Part shown: piece by piece, positions 24,939 to 33,793 of the stretch
Numbering within the stretch: the stretch's first letter is position 1
Layout of the letters: the number at the start of each line of letters is the position of its first letter
Origin: Nesterenkonia sedimenti
Lineage (GTDB): Bacteria; Actinomycetota; Actinomycetes; Actinomycetales; Micrococcaceae
DNA length: 64,000 nucleotides
NCBI RefSeq assembly: GCF_012641515.1
Contig: NZ_JABAHY010000011.1
Coordinates: 1-64,000 of the forward strand
Reading direction: 5' to 3'
Notes under the pieces: generated by a model
What the model was told of the DNA's origin: nothing
The model's database searches: none
What the model saw: only the letters and a program-made list of their open reading frames with translations
Position numbers and translations under genes: made by a program

Positions 24939-26261
24939 ATGGCAAAGCTGCTCACCATTCAGGGCGGGAAACCGCTGCAGGGCGAAGTGCATGTCCGCGG
25001 CGCTAAAAACCTGGTGCCCAAAGCGATGGTCGCCTCCCTGCTGGGCAGCGAACCCTCGGAACTGCGCAATGTCCCGGAGATCAAAGACGTCGAGATCGTC
25101 ACCAATCTCCTGACCACCCACGGTGTGAAGGTCGAACGCGATATCCAGGGCGGGACAATGACCCTGGACCCGCGGGAGACCTACTCCGCAGAACACTCCG
25201 AGATCGACGCCTACGCCGGCGACTCCCGGATTCCGATCCTGTTCTGCGGTCCACTGATGCATAAGAACGGCGAGGCCTTCATCCCCGATCTCGGCGGCTG
25301 CCGGATCGGTGACCGGCCCATCGACTACCACCTCGAGGTGCTGCGGAACTTCGGCGCCGTCGTCGATAAGCAGCCCAATGGGATCCACATCTCCGCCCCC
25401 AAGGGACTGCGCGGAGCCAAACTGGAACTGCCCTACCCCTCGGTGGGTGCCACCGAGCAGGTGCTGCTGACCGCCGTGCTGGCCGAGGGCATCACCGAGC
25501 TGAAGAACGCTGCGGTGGAACCCGAGATCCACGATCTCATCGCGATCCTGCAGCAGATGGGCGCGATCATCACCGTCTACACCGACCGCTCCATCCGGAT
25601 CGAAGGTGTCTCCCGGCTCTCCGGGTATAAGCACCGGGCCATCCCAGACCGCAATGAGTCGGCCTCCTGGGCCTCGGCGGCCCTGGTCACCAAGGGCGAT
25701 ATCTACGTCCGCGGTGCCGCCCAGCGCGATCTCACCGCCTTCCTGAACATCTACCGCAAGATCGGCGGCGAGTTCGAGGTCGACGACGACGGCATGCGCT
25801 TCTGGCACGCTGGCGCACCCCTGAAGCCCCTGGTGCTGGAAACCGATGTGCACCCCGGGTTCATGACCGACTGGCAGCAGCCGATGGTGGTTGCCCTGAC
25901 CCAGGCCGAGGGTGTCTCAATCGTTCACGAGACCGTCTACGAGAACCGCTTCGGCTTCACCCAGGCCCTGGCTCGGATGGGTGCCGGTATCCAGCTGCAC
26001 CGCGAATGCCTGGGCTCCAACCCCTGCCGGTTCGGCCAGCGCAACTTCCTGCACTCGGCAGTGATCTCCGGGCCCTCCGAACTCAAGGGTGCCGATATCG
26101 ACATCCCCGACCTCCGCGGAGGCTTCTCCCACCTCATCGCCGCCCTGGCGGCCAAGGGAACCTCCACGGTGACCGGTATTGAGATCATCTCCCGCGGCTA
26201 CGAGGACTTCATCAACAAGATCGTGGGCCTCGGAGCTGATATCAGCATTTCCGAACGCTGA
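24939..26261 (+). CDS. murA: UDP-GlcNAc 1-carboxyvinyltransferase
   Basis: A 440-residue MurA, the first committed enzyme of peptidoglycan precursor synthesis, transferring enolpyruvyl from PEP to UDP-GlcNAc. Features include GAKNLVPKAMVASLL near the N-terminus, SVGATEQVLL, and the active-site loop GGCRIGDRP with Cys121. Keeping Cys there (rather than Asp, as in mycobacteria) predicts a fosfomycin-sensitive enzyme type. The ATG at 24939 fits the family N-terminus (AKLLTIQGGKPLQGEV); a longer in-frame start would consume the upstream inverted repeat. It leads a murA-plsC-gpsA-ddl run. Confidence 0.95.
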   Translation: MAKLLTIQGGKPLQGEVHVRGAKNLVPKAMVASLLGSEPSELRNVPEIKDVEIVTNLLTTHGVKVERDIQGGTMTLDPRETYSAEHSEIDAYAGDSRIPILFCGPLMHKNGEAFIPDLGGCRIGDRPIDYHLEVLRNFGAVVDKQPNGIHISAPKGLRGAKLELPYPSVGATEQVLLTAVLAEGITELKNAAVEPEIHDLIAILQQMGAIITVYTDRSIRIEGVSRLSGYKHRAIPDRNESASWASAALVTKGDIYVRGAAQRDLTAFLNIYRKIGGEFEVDDDGMRFWHAGAPLKPLVLETDVHPGFMTDWQQPMVVALTQAEGVSIVHETVYENRFGFTQALARMGAGIQLHRECLGSNPCRFGQRNFLHSAVISGPSELKGADIDIPDLRGGFSHLIAALAAKGTSTVTGIEIISRGYEDFINKIVGLGADISISER

Positions 26262-26288
26262 AACATTCTGCCGGTAGGGTTTTGAGAC

Positions 26289-27065
26289 ATGCTTAGACGA
26301 CGCCGCCAACTCCGCTGGCACTTCACCGCCGGGATCGTCCGTCCCGCTATGAATCTGATCCTCGGCAAGCGGTGGCAGGGGGCCGAGAACCTCCCGGCCG
26401 GCGGCTTCATTGCAGTGGCCAACCACATCAGCGAACTTGACCCCCTGGCAGTGGGCCACGCAGTCTACTCCGCCGGTTACACCCCGCATTTTCTGGCCAA
26501 GGAATCCCTGTTCCGGGTCCCGGGCCTGGGAGCGGTATGTCGCGGGCTCAAGCAGATCCCGGTGGCCCGGGACGACCGACAGGCGGCGAACCACTCCCTG
26601 GAGGTCGCCCGGGAGGCACTCAGCGAGGATGGGGCGATTCTCATCTACCCCGAGGGGACACTGACCCGGGACCCCGATGGCTGGCCAATGCGGTGCAAAT
26701 CCGGTGCCGCCCGGCTGGCGCTGACCACCGGAGTCCCGCTGGTACCGATCACTCACTGGGGTGTCCAGGACGTGCTGCCCTCCTACTCCAAAGTGCCCCG
26801 GCTGCTGCCACGCCGGAAGTACACCCTTTCGGTGGGCAAGGCCATCGATCTCGAAGATCTCCGAAAGAAGCCGCTGACTCGCACCGTGCTGGCTGAGGCC
26901 ACCCAGCGGGTGGAACAGGCACTGACCGACGGGGTGGCCGCACTGCGCGGTGAGACCCCGCCGGAGGACATCTGGGACCGCGGGCTGAACCAGCGGGTGC
27001 CACGTGACCAGCTCAAAGAGCGAGCCCGCCAGCAGGAGCGAGAAGAGGAAGAGGGGCGCGAATGA
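26289..27065 (+). CDS. plsC: 1-acyl-glycerol-3-phosphate acyltransferase
   Basis: A 258-residue PlsC-type acyltransferase for phosphatidic acid formation at the membrane. The catalytic HX4D motif is HISELD in VANHISELDPL, and the substrate-binding block is YPEGTLTRD, followed by GVPLVPITHWG. The ATG at 26289 lies eight bases after TAGGGT, so it may have its own leaderless promoter behind murA. The stop codon overlaps the gpsA start (ATGA). Linking phospholipid, glycerol-3-phosphate and D-Ala ligase genes in one cluster is common in actinobacteria. Confidence 0.92.
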   Translation: MLRRRRQLRWHFTAGIVRPAMNLILGKRWQGAENLPAGGFIAVANHISELDPLAVGHAVYSAGYTPHFLAKESLFRVPGLGAVCRGLKQIPVARDDRQAANHSLEVAREALSEDGAILIYPEGTLTRDPDGWPMRCKSGAARLALTTGVPLVPITHWGVQDVLPSYSKVPRLLPRRKYTLSVGKAIDLEDLRKKPLTRTVLAEATQRVEQALTDGVAALRGETPPEDIWDRGLNQRVPRDQLKERARQQEREEEEGRE

Positions 27066-28081
27066 CCCGGATCGCTGTTCTGGGAGCAGGTTCCTGGGGC
27101 TCCACCTTCGCCAAAGTACTCGCCGATGCCGTCCACGACGGCCCACCCACTGAGATCGTCATGTGGGCCCGGCGCAGCGAGGTGGCTGAGGAGATCACCC
27201 GCGAACACACCAACAGCAGCTATCTCGGTGAGATCCCGCTACCAGAATCCATCACCGCCACTGATGACATCACCACGGCGGTCACCGATGCCGAACTGAT
27301 CGCCCTGGCCCTGCCGGCACAGCACCTCAGGGGCTATCTGGCCGAGGTCAAAGCGGCACTGGCCCCAGGCGCCGTCGTCGTCTCTCTGATCAAAGGACTG
27401 GAGCGGGGGACCGGTAAACGGATGTCCGAGGTGATCGCCGAGGAGCTTGAGCTGCCCGAGCAGCAGATCGCCGTAGTCTCCGGGCCGAACCTCGCCATGG
27501 AGATTGCCCGCGGGGAGCCGACAGCATCTGTGGTCGCCTGCCGGGATGAGGCCGCGGCTGAGCATGTTGCCGCGCTGTGCTCGGGGGCCTACTTCCGGCC
27601 GTATACCAATACCGATGTCACCGGTGTGGAGATCGCCGGGATCGTGAAGAACATCATCGCCCTGGCCGTGGGCATCTGTGACGGCCAGGAACTGGGGGAT
27701 AACTCCAAGGCCAGTGTCATCACCCGTGGGCTGGCCGAGGCCACCCGGCTGGCCACCGTTCTGGGCGGCCGGCTGGAGACCTTCTCCGGGCTCTCCGGAC
27801 TGGGAGACCTCGTGGCCACCTGCGCCTCCCCGCTCTCGCGGAACCGAACCGCCGGCCGGCTGCTGGGCCAGGGGCTCAGCGCCGAAGAGGTCACCACTGA
27901 GCTGACCCAGACCGCCGAAGGGATGAAATCTGCCCGGGCCGTGCTCGAGCTGGCTCAGGCGCATGAGGTCGAAATGCCGATCTGCCAGGCGGTTGTGGCC
28001 GTACTGGAGGGCAAACTGTCGGTGGAGAACATCGCATCGCTGCTGCTGGCCCGGGAGCTGAAGAAGGAGGTTGCGCCGTGA
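27062..28081 (+). CDS. gpsA: glycerol-3-phosphate dehydrogenase [NAD(P)+]
   Basis: A 339-residue GpsA that reduces dihydroxyacetone phosphate to sn-glycerol 3-phosphate for phospholipids. The NAD-binding motif is VLGAGSWGSTFAKVLAD, followed by VSLIKGLERGTGKRMS and VVSGPNLAMEIARGEPT. The catalytic lysine lies in GIVKNIIALAVGICDG and the substrate site in GLSGLGDLVATCASPLSRN. It overlaps plsC upstream and ddl downstream by four bases each, so the three are translationally coupled. Confidence 0.95.
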   Translation: MTRIAVLGAGSWGSTFAKVLADAVHDGPPTEIVMWARRSEVAEEITREHTNSSYLGEIPLPESITATDDITTAVTDAELIALALPAQHLRGYLAEVKAALAPGAVVVSLIKGLERGTGKRMSEVIAEELELPEQQIAVVSGPNLAMEIARGEPTASVVACRDEAAAEHVAALCSGAYFRPYTNTDVTGVEIAGIVKNIIALAVGICDGQELGDNSKASVITRGLAEATRLATVLGGRLETFSGLSGLGDLVATCASPLSRNRTAGRLLGQGLSAEEVTTELTQTAEGMKSARAVLELAQAHEVEMPICQAVVAVLEGKLSVENIASLLLARELKKEVAP

Positions 28082-29211
28082 CAACAACACCACGCATCCT
28101 GGTGCTCTACGGAGGCCAGTCCTCGGAGCATTCGGTCAGCTGCGTCACCGCAGCCGGGGTGCTCGGAGCAATCGACACCAACCGGTTCGAGGTGGTCGAG
28201 GTCGGCATCACCGCAACCGGTCAGTGGACCCGGCCGGTGATCGACCCCCGCAGCTACAGCTTCTCCGGTGATCAGCTGCCGCGGGTGGAGCCCACTGAGT
28301 CCACGGTCGCCCTGCACAGTGGGGCATCCGGCAGCTCTGAGCGCAGCGCTGAGCTGATTGAGATCCACCCCGATGGAACCACCACCTCCCTGGGTGGGGT
28401 CGACGTCGTGCTTCCCCTTCTGCATGGGCCCCATGGTGAGGACGGGACCCTTCAGGGGCTCCTGGAGCTGGCCGGTCTGCCCTATGTGGGCGCTGGTGTG
28501 CTGGCCTCAGCGGTGGGGATGGATAAGCACTTCATGAAACTGGCCTTCCAGGCCGCCGGGTTGAAGGTGGGCCCCTGGGAGACCATCACCGCACGTCAGT
28601 GGGCCCAGGATCCGGAGGCCGCCCTGGAACGGGTGAAACGGCTGAGCCTTCCGGTTTTCGTCAAACCCGCCCGTGCCGGCTCCTCGGTGGGAATCACTAG
28701 GGTCGATGACTTCGCGCAGTTGGACCAGGCGCTGGAGACTGCTCGCAAACACGATCTCAAGGTCGTGGTCGAGGAGGGCATCGACGGCCGCGAGATCGAA
28801 TGCGGTGTGTTGGGCAGCCGAGGTGGACAGCCGGCCAGGGCCTCCCTGCTGGGTGAGATTGTGGTCCACGATGGTGCTGAATCCCACCAGTTCTACGATT
28901 TCACCGCCAAATACACCGACGACGCCGCAGCGGACCTCTCCTGCCCCGCGGATCTGCCCGCGGAGATCACTGAGGAGATCCGACGTCAGGCGATCATCGC
29001 CTTCGATGCACTCGATGGTGAGGGGATTTCCCGGGCGGATTTCTTCTACACCCGCGATGGCGAAGTTGTGATCAACGAGGTCAACACGATGCCCGGATTC
29101 ACTCCGATCAGTATGTATCCGCAGATGTGGCGGGCCAGCGGGATCGAATACCGGGAGCTGATCACTGAGCTGATCGAATTGGCACTCGATCGCCCCGTCG
29201 GCCTCCGCTGA
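28078..29211 (+). CDS. ddl: D-alanine--D-alanine ligase
   Basis: A 377-residue ATP-grasp ligase making D-Ala-D-Ala for peptidoglycan. Motifs include LYGGQSSEHSVSCVTAAGV at the N-terminus, LHGPHGEDGTLQGLLE, VFVKPARAGSSVGITRV and the metal/ATP site NEVNTMPGFTPISMYP. The Tyr/Phe that selects D-Ala is consistent with a normal Ddl rather than a D-Lac ligase, though this cannot be proved here. It starts with GTG inside the gpsA stop. The DUF3515-thiL pair that often follows ddl in relatives is missing; a degraded patch follows instead. Confidence 0.94.
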   Translation: MTTTPRILVLYGGQSSEHSVSCVTAAGVLGAIDTNRFEVVEVGITATGQWTRPVIDPRSYSFSGDQLPRVEPTESTVALHSGASGSSERSAELIEIHPDGTTTSLGGVDVVLPLLHGPHGEDGTLQGLLELAGLPYVGAGVLASAVGMDKHFMKLAFQAAGLKVGPWETITARQWAQDPEAALERVKRLSLPVFVKPARAGSSVGITRVDDFAQLDQALETARKHDLKVVVEEGIDGREIECGVLGSRGGQPARASLLGEIVVHDGAESHQFYDFTAKYTDDAAADLSCPADLPAEITEEIRRQAIIAFDALDGEGISRADFFYTRDGEVVINEVNTMPGFTPISMYPQMWRASGIEYRELITELIELALDRPVGLR

Positions 29212-29218
29212 TTCAGAA

Positions 29219-29410
29219 CTACGGCCCCATCCTTTGGGCTAACTCTGCGACTTCCTTCTGGTGGAGGTGTAGAACCGGCTCATTCGCCTCTGACAACGGG
29301 GCGGAGAAGGGCAATAGGCGGTACCCACCTGTTGGAAGCAGCTCCACAAGTGATCCTCCTGCGCCAGGGCTTCCCACTTCTTGCTGAGGGTCTCCTAGGG
29401 ACTGAGCGAT
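29219..29410 (-). pseudogene. possible C-terminal remnant, unknown protein
   Basis: On the minus strand a protein-like tail (GSLVELLPTGGYRLLPFSAP, then EANEPVLHLHQKEVAELAQR) ends with a stop at 29219. Its frame continues upstream only into sequence antisense to an IS110-type transposase end, so the original 5' part seems to be lost. I do not recognise the family. Confidence 0.3.
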
Positions 29411-29575
29411 ATGCAGTTCCACGAACCCACCATCGCCTATGTCGCTCGACGCACAGCTGAAGGCAAGTCCAAACGCGACATCATCCGGTGTCTCAAACGC
29501 TATGTCATCCGCGAGGTCTATCACCTGATCAAGGCACGACCTCCTGCCGCGGAGCCGGCCTCAGCGACTACTTGA
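29411..29575 (+). mobile_element. IS110-family transposase, C-terminal remnant
   Basis: A 54-codon frame from an ATG encodes YVARRTAEGKSKRDIIRCLK followed by RYVIREVYHLIKARPPA, the conserved C-terminal end of IS110-family (DEDD) transposases. The catalytic domains are absent. The stop is directly followed by TTGACAACTATAGGAGCGTC-like sequence, which resembles the downstream end of IS110 elements. It lies in an otherwise gene-poor 548-bp gap between ddl and the DUF3039 gene and marks a decayed insertion. Confidence 0.7.
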
Positions 29576-29591
29576 CAACTATAGGAGCGTC

Positions 29592-29708
29592 TGTCACCTG
29601 TTCCTGCATCAGCCCCGTGTCACTGCAGAAGAGGATGGTGCGCCAGTTTTCTATGTTCGACGTCGCATGCGGGGAGATCGCGCCAAGTTCGTTCTGAGGT
29701 ATGAATAA
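29592..29708 (+). pseudogene. possible coding remnant, unknown
   Basis: Directly after the IS110 tail a short frame with protein-like content (HQPRVTAEEDGAPVFYVRRR, then MRGDRAKFVLRYE) ends at TAA 29706-29708. It has no start of its own and no recognisable family. It could be the other side of a gene interrupted by the insertion. The rest of the 29212-29759 gap holds only the DUF3039 promoter. Confidence 0.22.
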
Positions 29709-29759
29709 TCAGGCTGTGGATCCTACTGCGGACCAAAGAGTCTTCGGTAGAATAGCCCT

Positions 29760-30110
29760 ATGACCCCCACAGCCGAGAACCTCTTCCGGATGCACACCGC
29801 TGATCCCAGCAGCGAGCCGTCCCCCGGCGGTGCCGCCACGATCGAGCGTGAGCACACCCCGCAGATCTCCGAGCCCGGCGACCATGAGCGCTTCTCGCAC
29901 TACGTGAAGCGGGACAAGATCATGGAATCCGCCCTGGAGGGCAATGCTGTGGTCGCCCTATGCGGCAAGGTCTGGGTTCCCTCCCGCGACCCCGAAAAGT
30001 TCCCGATCTGCCCTGAGTGCAAGGAGATCTACGAGGAGCTCAAGGGCGGCGGAGACGACGACAGTTCGGGCAAGGGCCGCCGAGGCTTCTTCGGTTTCGG
30101 TAAGAACTGA
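29760..30110 (+). CDS. DUF3039 domain protein
   Basis: A 116-residue actinobacterial protein of unknown function. The core, RFSHYVKRDKIMESALEGN then VVALCGKVWVPSRDPEKFP and CPECKEIYEEL, is the DUF3039 signature, with a possible zinc site formed by one upstream Cys and a CPEC pair. The C-terminus is a low-complexity Gly/Lys/Arg tail. The ATG at 29760 lies six bases after TAGAAT, a leaderless start. It precedes an SF2 helicase by 15 bp on the same strand; this pairing is conserved in actinobacteria and suggests a shared nucleic-acid role. Confidence 0.85.
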   Translation: MTPTAENLFRMHTADPSSEPSPGGAATIEREHTPQISEPGDHERFSHYVKRDKIMESALEGNAVVALCGKVWVPSRDPEKFPICPECKEIYEELKGGGDDDSSGKGRRGFFGFGKN

Positions 30111-30125
30111 ACCGCCAGCTCCTGA

Positions 30126-31907
30126 GTGACTGAACCTACTCTTTTCGACGTCGGGACCGACGTCGGTTCTCAGCTTCCGCCGGCTTACCCCCACCGCGCA
30201 CCCCGCGGTACTGCCGGTACCCTGCGCCAATGGCAGCAGGAGGCCCTGGATCTCTATATCCAGAAGAAGCCTCGGGACTTCCTGACGGTCGCGACCCCCG
30301 GTGCGGGTAAGACCACCTTCGCTCTGCGTGTGGCCAAACTGCTGGTCGAATCCGGGGAGATCAACCGGATCTATGTTGTTGCCCCGACTGAGCATCTGAA
30401 ACGCCAGTGGGCCGATGCTGCCGCGAGGGTGGGGCTGGCCATCGACCCCAATTTCAAGAACTCCGACGGTCGGCACGGTTCACAGTTCATTGGGGTCGCG
30501 GTCACCTATGCCCAGGTGGCCAATAAACCGGCCCTGCACCGCAACAAGACCGAGGCCGGTCGGACCCTGGTGATCTTCGATGAGATCCACCACGCCGGTG
30601 ACTCCCTGAGCTGGGGCGATGGTGTGCGCGAGGCCTTCGATCCGGCGGTGCGGCGCCTGGCGCTGACCGGCACCCCGTTCCGCTCGGATACCTCACCGAT
30701 CCCGTTCGTCGAATACGCCGAGGACAATGACGGTGTCCCGCGGTCGAAGGCTGACTATTCCTATGGCTACGGTCCGGCGCTGAAGGACAGTGTGGTCAGG
30801 CCCGTGGTGTTTATGGCCTATTCGGGCAATATGCGCTGGCGCACCGCCTCCGGTGAGGAGATGGAGGCCCAGTTGGGTGGGGCAGCCACTAAGGACATCA
30901 CTCAGCATGCCTGGCGCACAGCGCTGAACCCCGAGGGAGAGTGGATCCCCGCGGTGCTGCGAGCAGCCCACCAGCGGCTGATGAAGGTCCGCGACAAGAT
31001 TGAGGATGCCGGTGGTCTGGTCATCGCCACCGACCACGAGGCAGCCCGGGCCTATGCGGCCCAGCTGGATGCACTCACCGGGCAGAAGACCACTGTTGTC
31101 CTCTCCGATGACAAAGAGGCCTCGAATAAGATCGAGGAGTTCAGCGAGGACGGCTCCCGGTACTGGATGGTGGCCGTGCGTATGGTCTCCGAGGGTGTCG
31201 ACGTTCCCCGGCTGTGTGTGGGTGTCTATGCCACCTCCACCTCGACCCCGCTGTTCTTCGCCCAGGCAGTGGGGCGCTTTGTGCGTCTGCGGAAGAAGGC
31301 CGAGGTGGCCAGTGTCTTCCTGCCCTCAGTTCCGGTGCTGACGGATCTGGCCAATGCCATGGAGGCCGAACGCGATCACGCCCTGGCCAAACCCGAGGGC
31401 AGCGTGGATGTGGATGAGATCCCCGAGCAGGCCGAGCTCGATGCCGCCGAGCAGGAGGACCGTGCCTCAGAGGAGCTGACCCGTGGGGAGTTCGCCGCCC
31501 TGGGATCGAATGCTTCCTTCGACCGGGTACTCTTCGACGGCGATGAGTTCGGCATCGGCGGTGAGATTGGCTCCGAGAATGAGATGGGATTCTTGGGCAT
31601 TCCCGGGCTGCTGGAGCCTGATCAGGTCTCCGAGCTGCTGCGCAAACAGCAGGCTGAACAGCTCAAACGCCGCCCCCAGCAGTCCCAGGCCAGCCAGGCC
31701 GACGTCGTCGACCATCGCCAGCTGAAGACCCTGCGCAATAAGCTCAATAAATCGGTCTCTGCCTATGCAGCGAAGACCGGTATGCATCAGGGGAGTATCC
31801 ATACCAAGCTCCGTGAGAAATGCGGCGGCCCCCCGGTGGGGCAGGCCACCCAGGCTCAGTTGGAAGCACGCCTGCGCCAAGTCCAGCTCTGGTTCACCCG
31901 CGTCTGA
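30126..31907 (+). CDS. DEAD/DEAH-box SF2 helicase
   Basis: A 593-residue superfamily 2 helicase. Motif I is TPGAGKTTFALRVAKLL, motif II is IFDEIHHAGD (DEIH), motif III is ALTGTPFRSD, and the C-terminal RecA half has MVSEGVDVPRLCVGVYATST and the arginine finger QAVGRFVRLRKK. The last 150 residues include a charged region (ELLRKQQAEQLKRRPQQSQ) and a helical tail resembling a DNA-binding module. The start is GTG 30126, just after the DUF3039 gene. The substrate (DNA or RNA) is unknown. Confidence 0.88.
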   Translation: MTEPTLFDVGTDVGSQLPPAYPHRAPRGTAGTLRQWQQEALDLYIQKKPRDFLTVATPGAGKTTFALRVAKLLVESGEINRIYVVAPTEHLKRQWADAAARVGLAIDPNFKNSDGRHGSQFIGVAVTYAQVANKPALHRNKTEAGRTLVIFDEIHHAGDSLSWGDGVREAFDPAVRRLALTGTPFRSDTSPIPFVEYAEDNDGVPRSKADYSYGYGPALKDSVVRPVVFMAYSGNMRWRTASGEEMEAQLGGAATKDITQHAWRTALNPEGEWIPAVLRAAHQRLMKVRDKIEDAGGLVIATDHEAARAYAAQLDALTGQKTTVVLSDDKEASNKIEEFSEDGSRYWMVAVRMVSEGVDVPRLCVGVYATSTSTPLFFAQAVGRFVRLRKKAEVASVFLPSVPVLTDLANAMEAERDHALAKPEGSVDVDEIPEQAELDAAEQEDRASEELTRGEFAALGSNASFDRVLFDGDEFGIGGEIGSENEMGFLGIPGLLEPDQVSELLRKQQAEQLKRRPQQSQASQADVVDHRQLKTLRNKLNKSVSAYAAKTGMHQGSIHTKLREKCGGPPVGQATQAQLEARLRQVQLWFTRV

Positions 31908-31932
31908 GTCCTGGCGAACCTAAGCTAGTCGC

Positions 31933-32514
31933 ATGAGCGACTATCAGAGACTGCGTGAGTGGGCTGCGGATATCTTCCACGGTGAGAAAGTGCAACTGAG
32001 GGCCATTGAAGACGAGGACATCGAGACGCTCTGCGACTGGTGGGATAACCCCGATACCACTCTGTTCAATGACGGCAATATCATCCGACGTCGTCGGGAT
32101 GAGAACGCTGAGATGTTCCGGCAGTGGGCATCCAGTAAGGACGCCTCCGGATTCGCCTACGCGGCGGAGGCCGATGGGGAGATGGTCGGGCAGGTCTCGG
32201 TGCACTCCATCAAAGCCCCGGCGATGATCGGCACACTGGGCATGGTGGTGGGACCTCAGTTCCAGGACCAGGGCTATGGCACCGATATTCTCGAGGTAGC
32301 CCTGCGGCTGGCTTTCACCGAGTACGCCTGCCGAAAAGTGGAGCTGCTGGTCTTCGGGTACTCAGACCGCGGGATCCACACCTATGAGAAGGTCGGCTTC
32401 CAGGTAGAGGGACGGCGCCGAGCCAGTGTCTTCCACGCTGGGAAGTGGTACGACGATGTTTCCATGGGCATCCTCGCCGAGGAGTACTTTGCCCGGCACG
32501 GTGAACCCCTCTGA
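31933..32514 (+). CDS. GNAT-family N-acetyltransferase
   Basis: A 193-residue protein of the GNAT fold (RimJ/RimL-like). The acetyl-CoA motif A is seen in LGMVVGPQFQDQGYGTDILE, followed by RKVELLVFGYSDRGIHTYEK and the family ending VGFQVEGRRRASVFHAGKWY. The ATG at 31933 lies six bases after TAAGCT, giving a leaderless start and probably independent transcription. The substrate (ribosomal protein, amino acid or drug) cannot be predicted. Confidence 0.87.
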   Translation: MSDYQRLREWAADIFHGEKVQLRAIEDEDIETLCDWWDNPDTTLFNDGNIIRRRRDENAEMFRQWASSKDASGFAYAAEADGEMVGQVSVHSIKAPAMIGTLGMVVGPQFQDQGYGTDILEVALRLAFTEYACRKVELLVFGYSDRGIHTYEKVGFQVEGRRRASVFHAGKWYDDVSMGILAEEYFARHGEPL

Positions 32515-32563
32515 AACTTCTATAGAGTTCCCCGGGGCTGACTTAGAATCTGGCTCCATCTAC

Positions 32564-32600
32564 GTTTCACCTGCGGCCGCTGTGGGCAGCACGGTGAAAC
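32564..32600. other. 8-bp inverted repeat in intergenic gap
   Basis: GTTTCACC (32564-32571) and GGTGAAAC (32593-32600) form a perfect inverted repeat with a 21-base spacer, in the 209-bp gap after the acetyltransferase gene. It could be a weak terminator or an operator; no U-tract follows. I see nothing else in the gap except a possible -10 (CAGACT) before the next gene. Confidence 0.35.
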
Positions 32601-32723
32601 TTTCAGGGAGTCGCATCCACACATTAGCCGGTCTGACTCTCTCAGAGTTTCAGCTGTTGAATTATCCACAGGTTCTCGGTGGGGTGCTGGCGCAGATTTC
32701 TGAGTGCATCCAGACTTGGCCTC

Positions 32724-33773
32724 ATGACTCCTGCAGATAGGGAGGGGGTCATCACCCTCCTGCGTGCGGGTCCTGAGAGGGGCCGCTCGAAACCAACTCT
32801 TGGCCGGGGCGTCCAACGTGGTGAGCTGAAACGACTGCGTCCGGGCATCTTCGTGAGAGCTGCCCAATGGGAGGCAGTGCGGTTGAGTGATCGGCATCGG
32901 GCCTTCAGCGCCGCAGTTGCCCTGACGAGGCCTTCCTCGGTGCTCTGTGGGGTTACCGCGCTGTCGGTCTATGGGGTCCCGCTGATGGACTGGCCTCGTG
33001 AGGTGCATCTACGTTCGGGGTTGCGGAATGGCCGTGGCAGACAGCCAACACCATTCTTTCCCATTCATGGGCTGCCTCCGCTGAAGCCATCAGATGTGAA
33101 TAGGGCGCTCGCGGATGAGCAACTGTTATCTGGGGAGTTGAGCATACCCGCCATCTCGCTGGAGGTACCAGGGGTCCGGCTGGAGGATGGGGGTGCGGTG
33201 AGTGTGCAGGTGGAGCCGCTGCCGCATGTGCTGGTGGATACCCTGCCGAGGTTGCCGCGTCAGGAGGCGGTGATGGTGCTTGATGCCGTGATGGCCGGCA
33301 ACTATGTCTACGGAGTCCGAGTGGGGGAGGAAGCTCTCGATCGGGCTGAGGAGTTTTTGGTTCGGGGTCTGGCCGAGGTGTGGCGGAGGCTGCGGCAGTT
33401 TGGTGACCGGCGCTCGGAGAGCCCAGGGGAGTCCCGGTGCAGGGTGCTCTTTGATGAGCTGGGCTTTGAGCCTCCGGAACTGCAGCAGGTTATTCACCTA
33501 CCCCGTATCGGCAGTGTCCGGGTGGACTTCTGGTGGGATGGGGTGATTTGTGAGTTCGACGGGATGGTCAAATACACCCGGGGACTGACCGGGCAGCCGG
33601 CGGAGGAGACCGTTCGGCAGGAGAAGCTGCGTGAAGACGCGCTGCGGATGCTGGACTATCAGGTGGTGCGCCTGACTTGGGCTGATCTCGATGATCTGCA
33701 GGTATTGGGGCAGAAGCTGATCAGAGCTGGGGTCCCACACAGGGCATTCCAGCGGTTCACGGCCGTGGCCTGA
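32724..33773 (+). CDS. AbiEi-like / DUF559-type protein
   Basis: A 349-residue protein typical of a large actinobacterial family: an N-terminal helix-turn-helix of AbiEi antitoxin type (RGVQRGELKRLRPGIFVRA), a middle part with SVLCGVTALSVYGVPL, and a C-terminal endonuclease-like DUF559/Vsr fold (VRVDFWWDGVICEFDG then EKLREDALRMLDYQVVRLTW). No AbiEii toxin gene lies beside it, so a toxin-antitoxin role is unsupported. The ATG at 32724 lies seven bases after CAGACT. GC is close to that of its neighbours. Confidence 0.72.
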   Translation: MTPADREGVITLLRAGPERGRSKPTLGRGVQRGELKRLRPGIFVRAAQWEAVRLSDRHRAFSAAVALTRPSSVLCGVTALSVYGVPLMDWPREVHLRSGLRNGRGRQPTPFFPIHGLPPLKPSDVNRALADEQLLSGELSIPAISLEVPGVRLEDGGAVSVQVEPLPHVLVDTLPRLPRQEAVMVLDAVMAGNYVYGVRVGEEALDRAEEFLVRGLAEVWRRLRQFGDRRSESPGESRCRVLFDELGFEPPELQQVIHLPRIGSVRVDFWWDGVICEFDGMVKYTRGLTGQPAEETVRQEKLREDALRMLDYQVVRLTWADLDDLQVLGQKLIRAGVPHRAFQRFTAVA

Positions 33774-33793
33774 AGACCTGGGAGAATGCTGCT

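Noticed and set aside
29411-29575. Intact mobile element in the ddl-DUF3039 gap
   Set aside because: Only the last 54 codons of an IS110-type transposase remain, without the catalytic domain, so it cannot move by itself.
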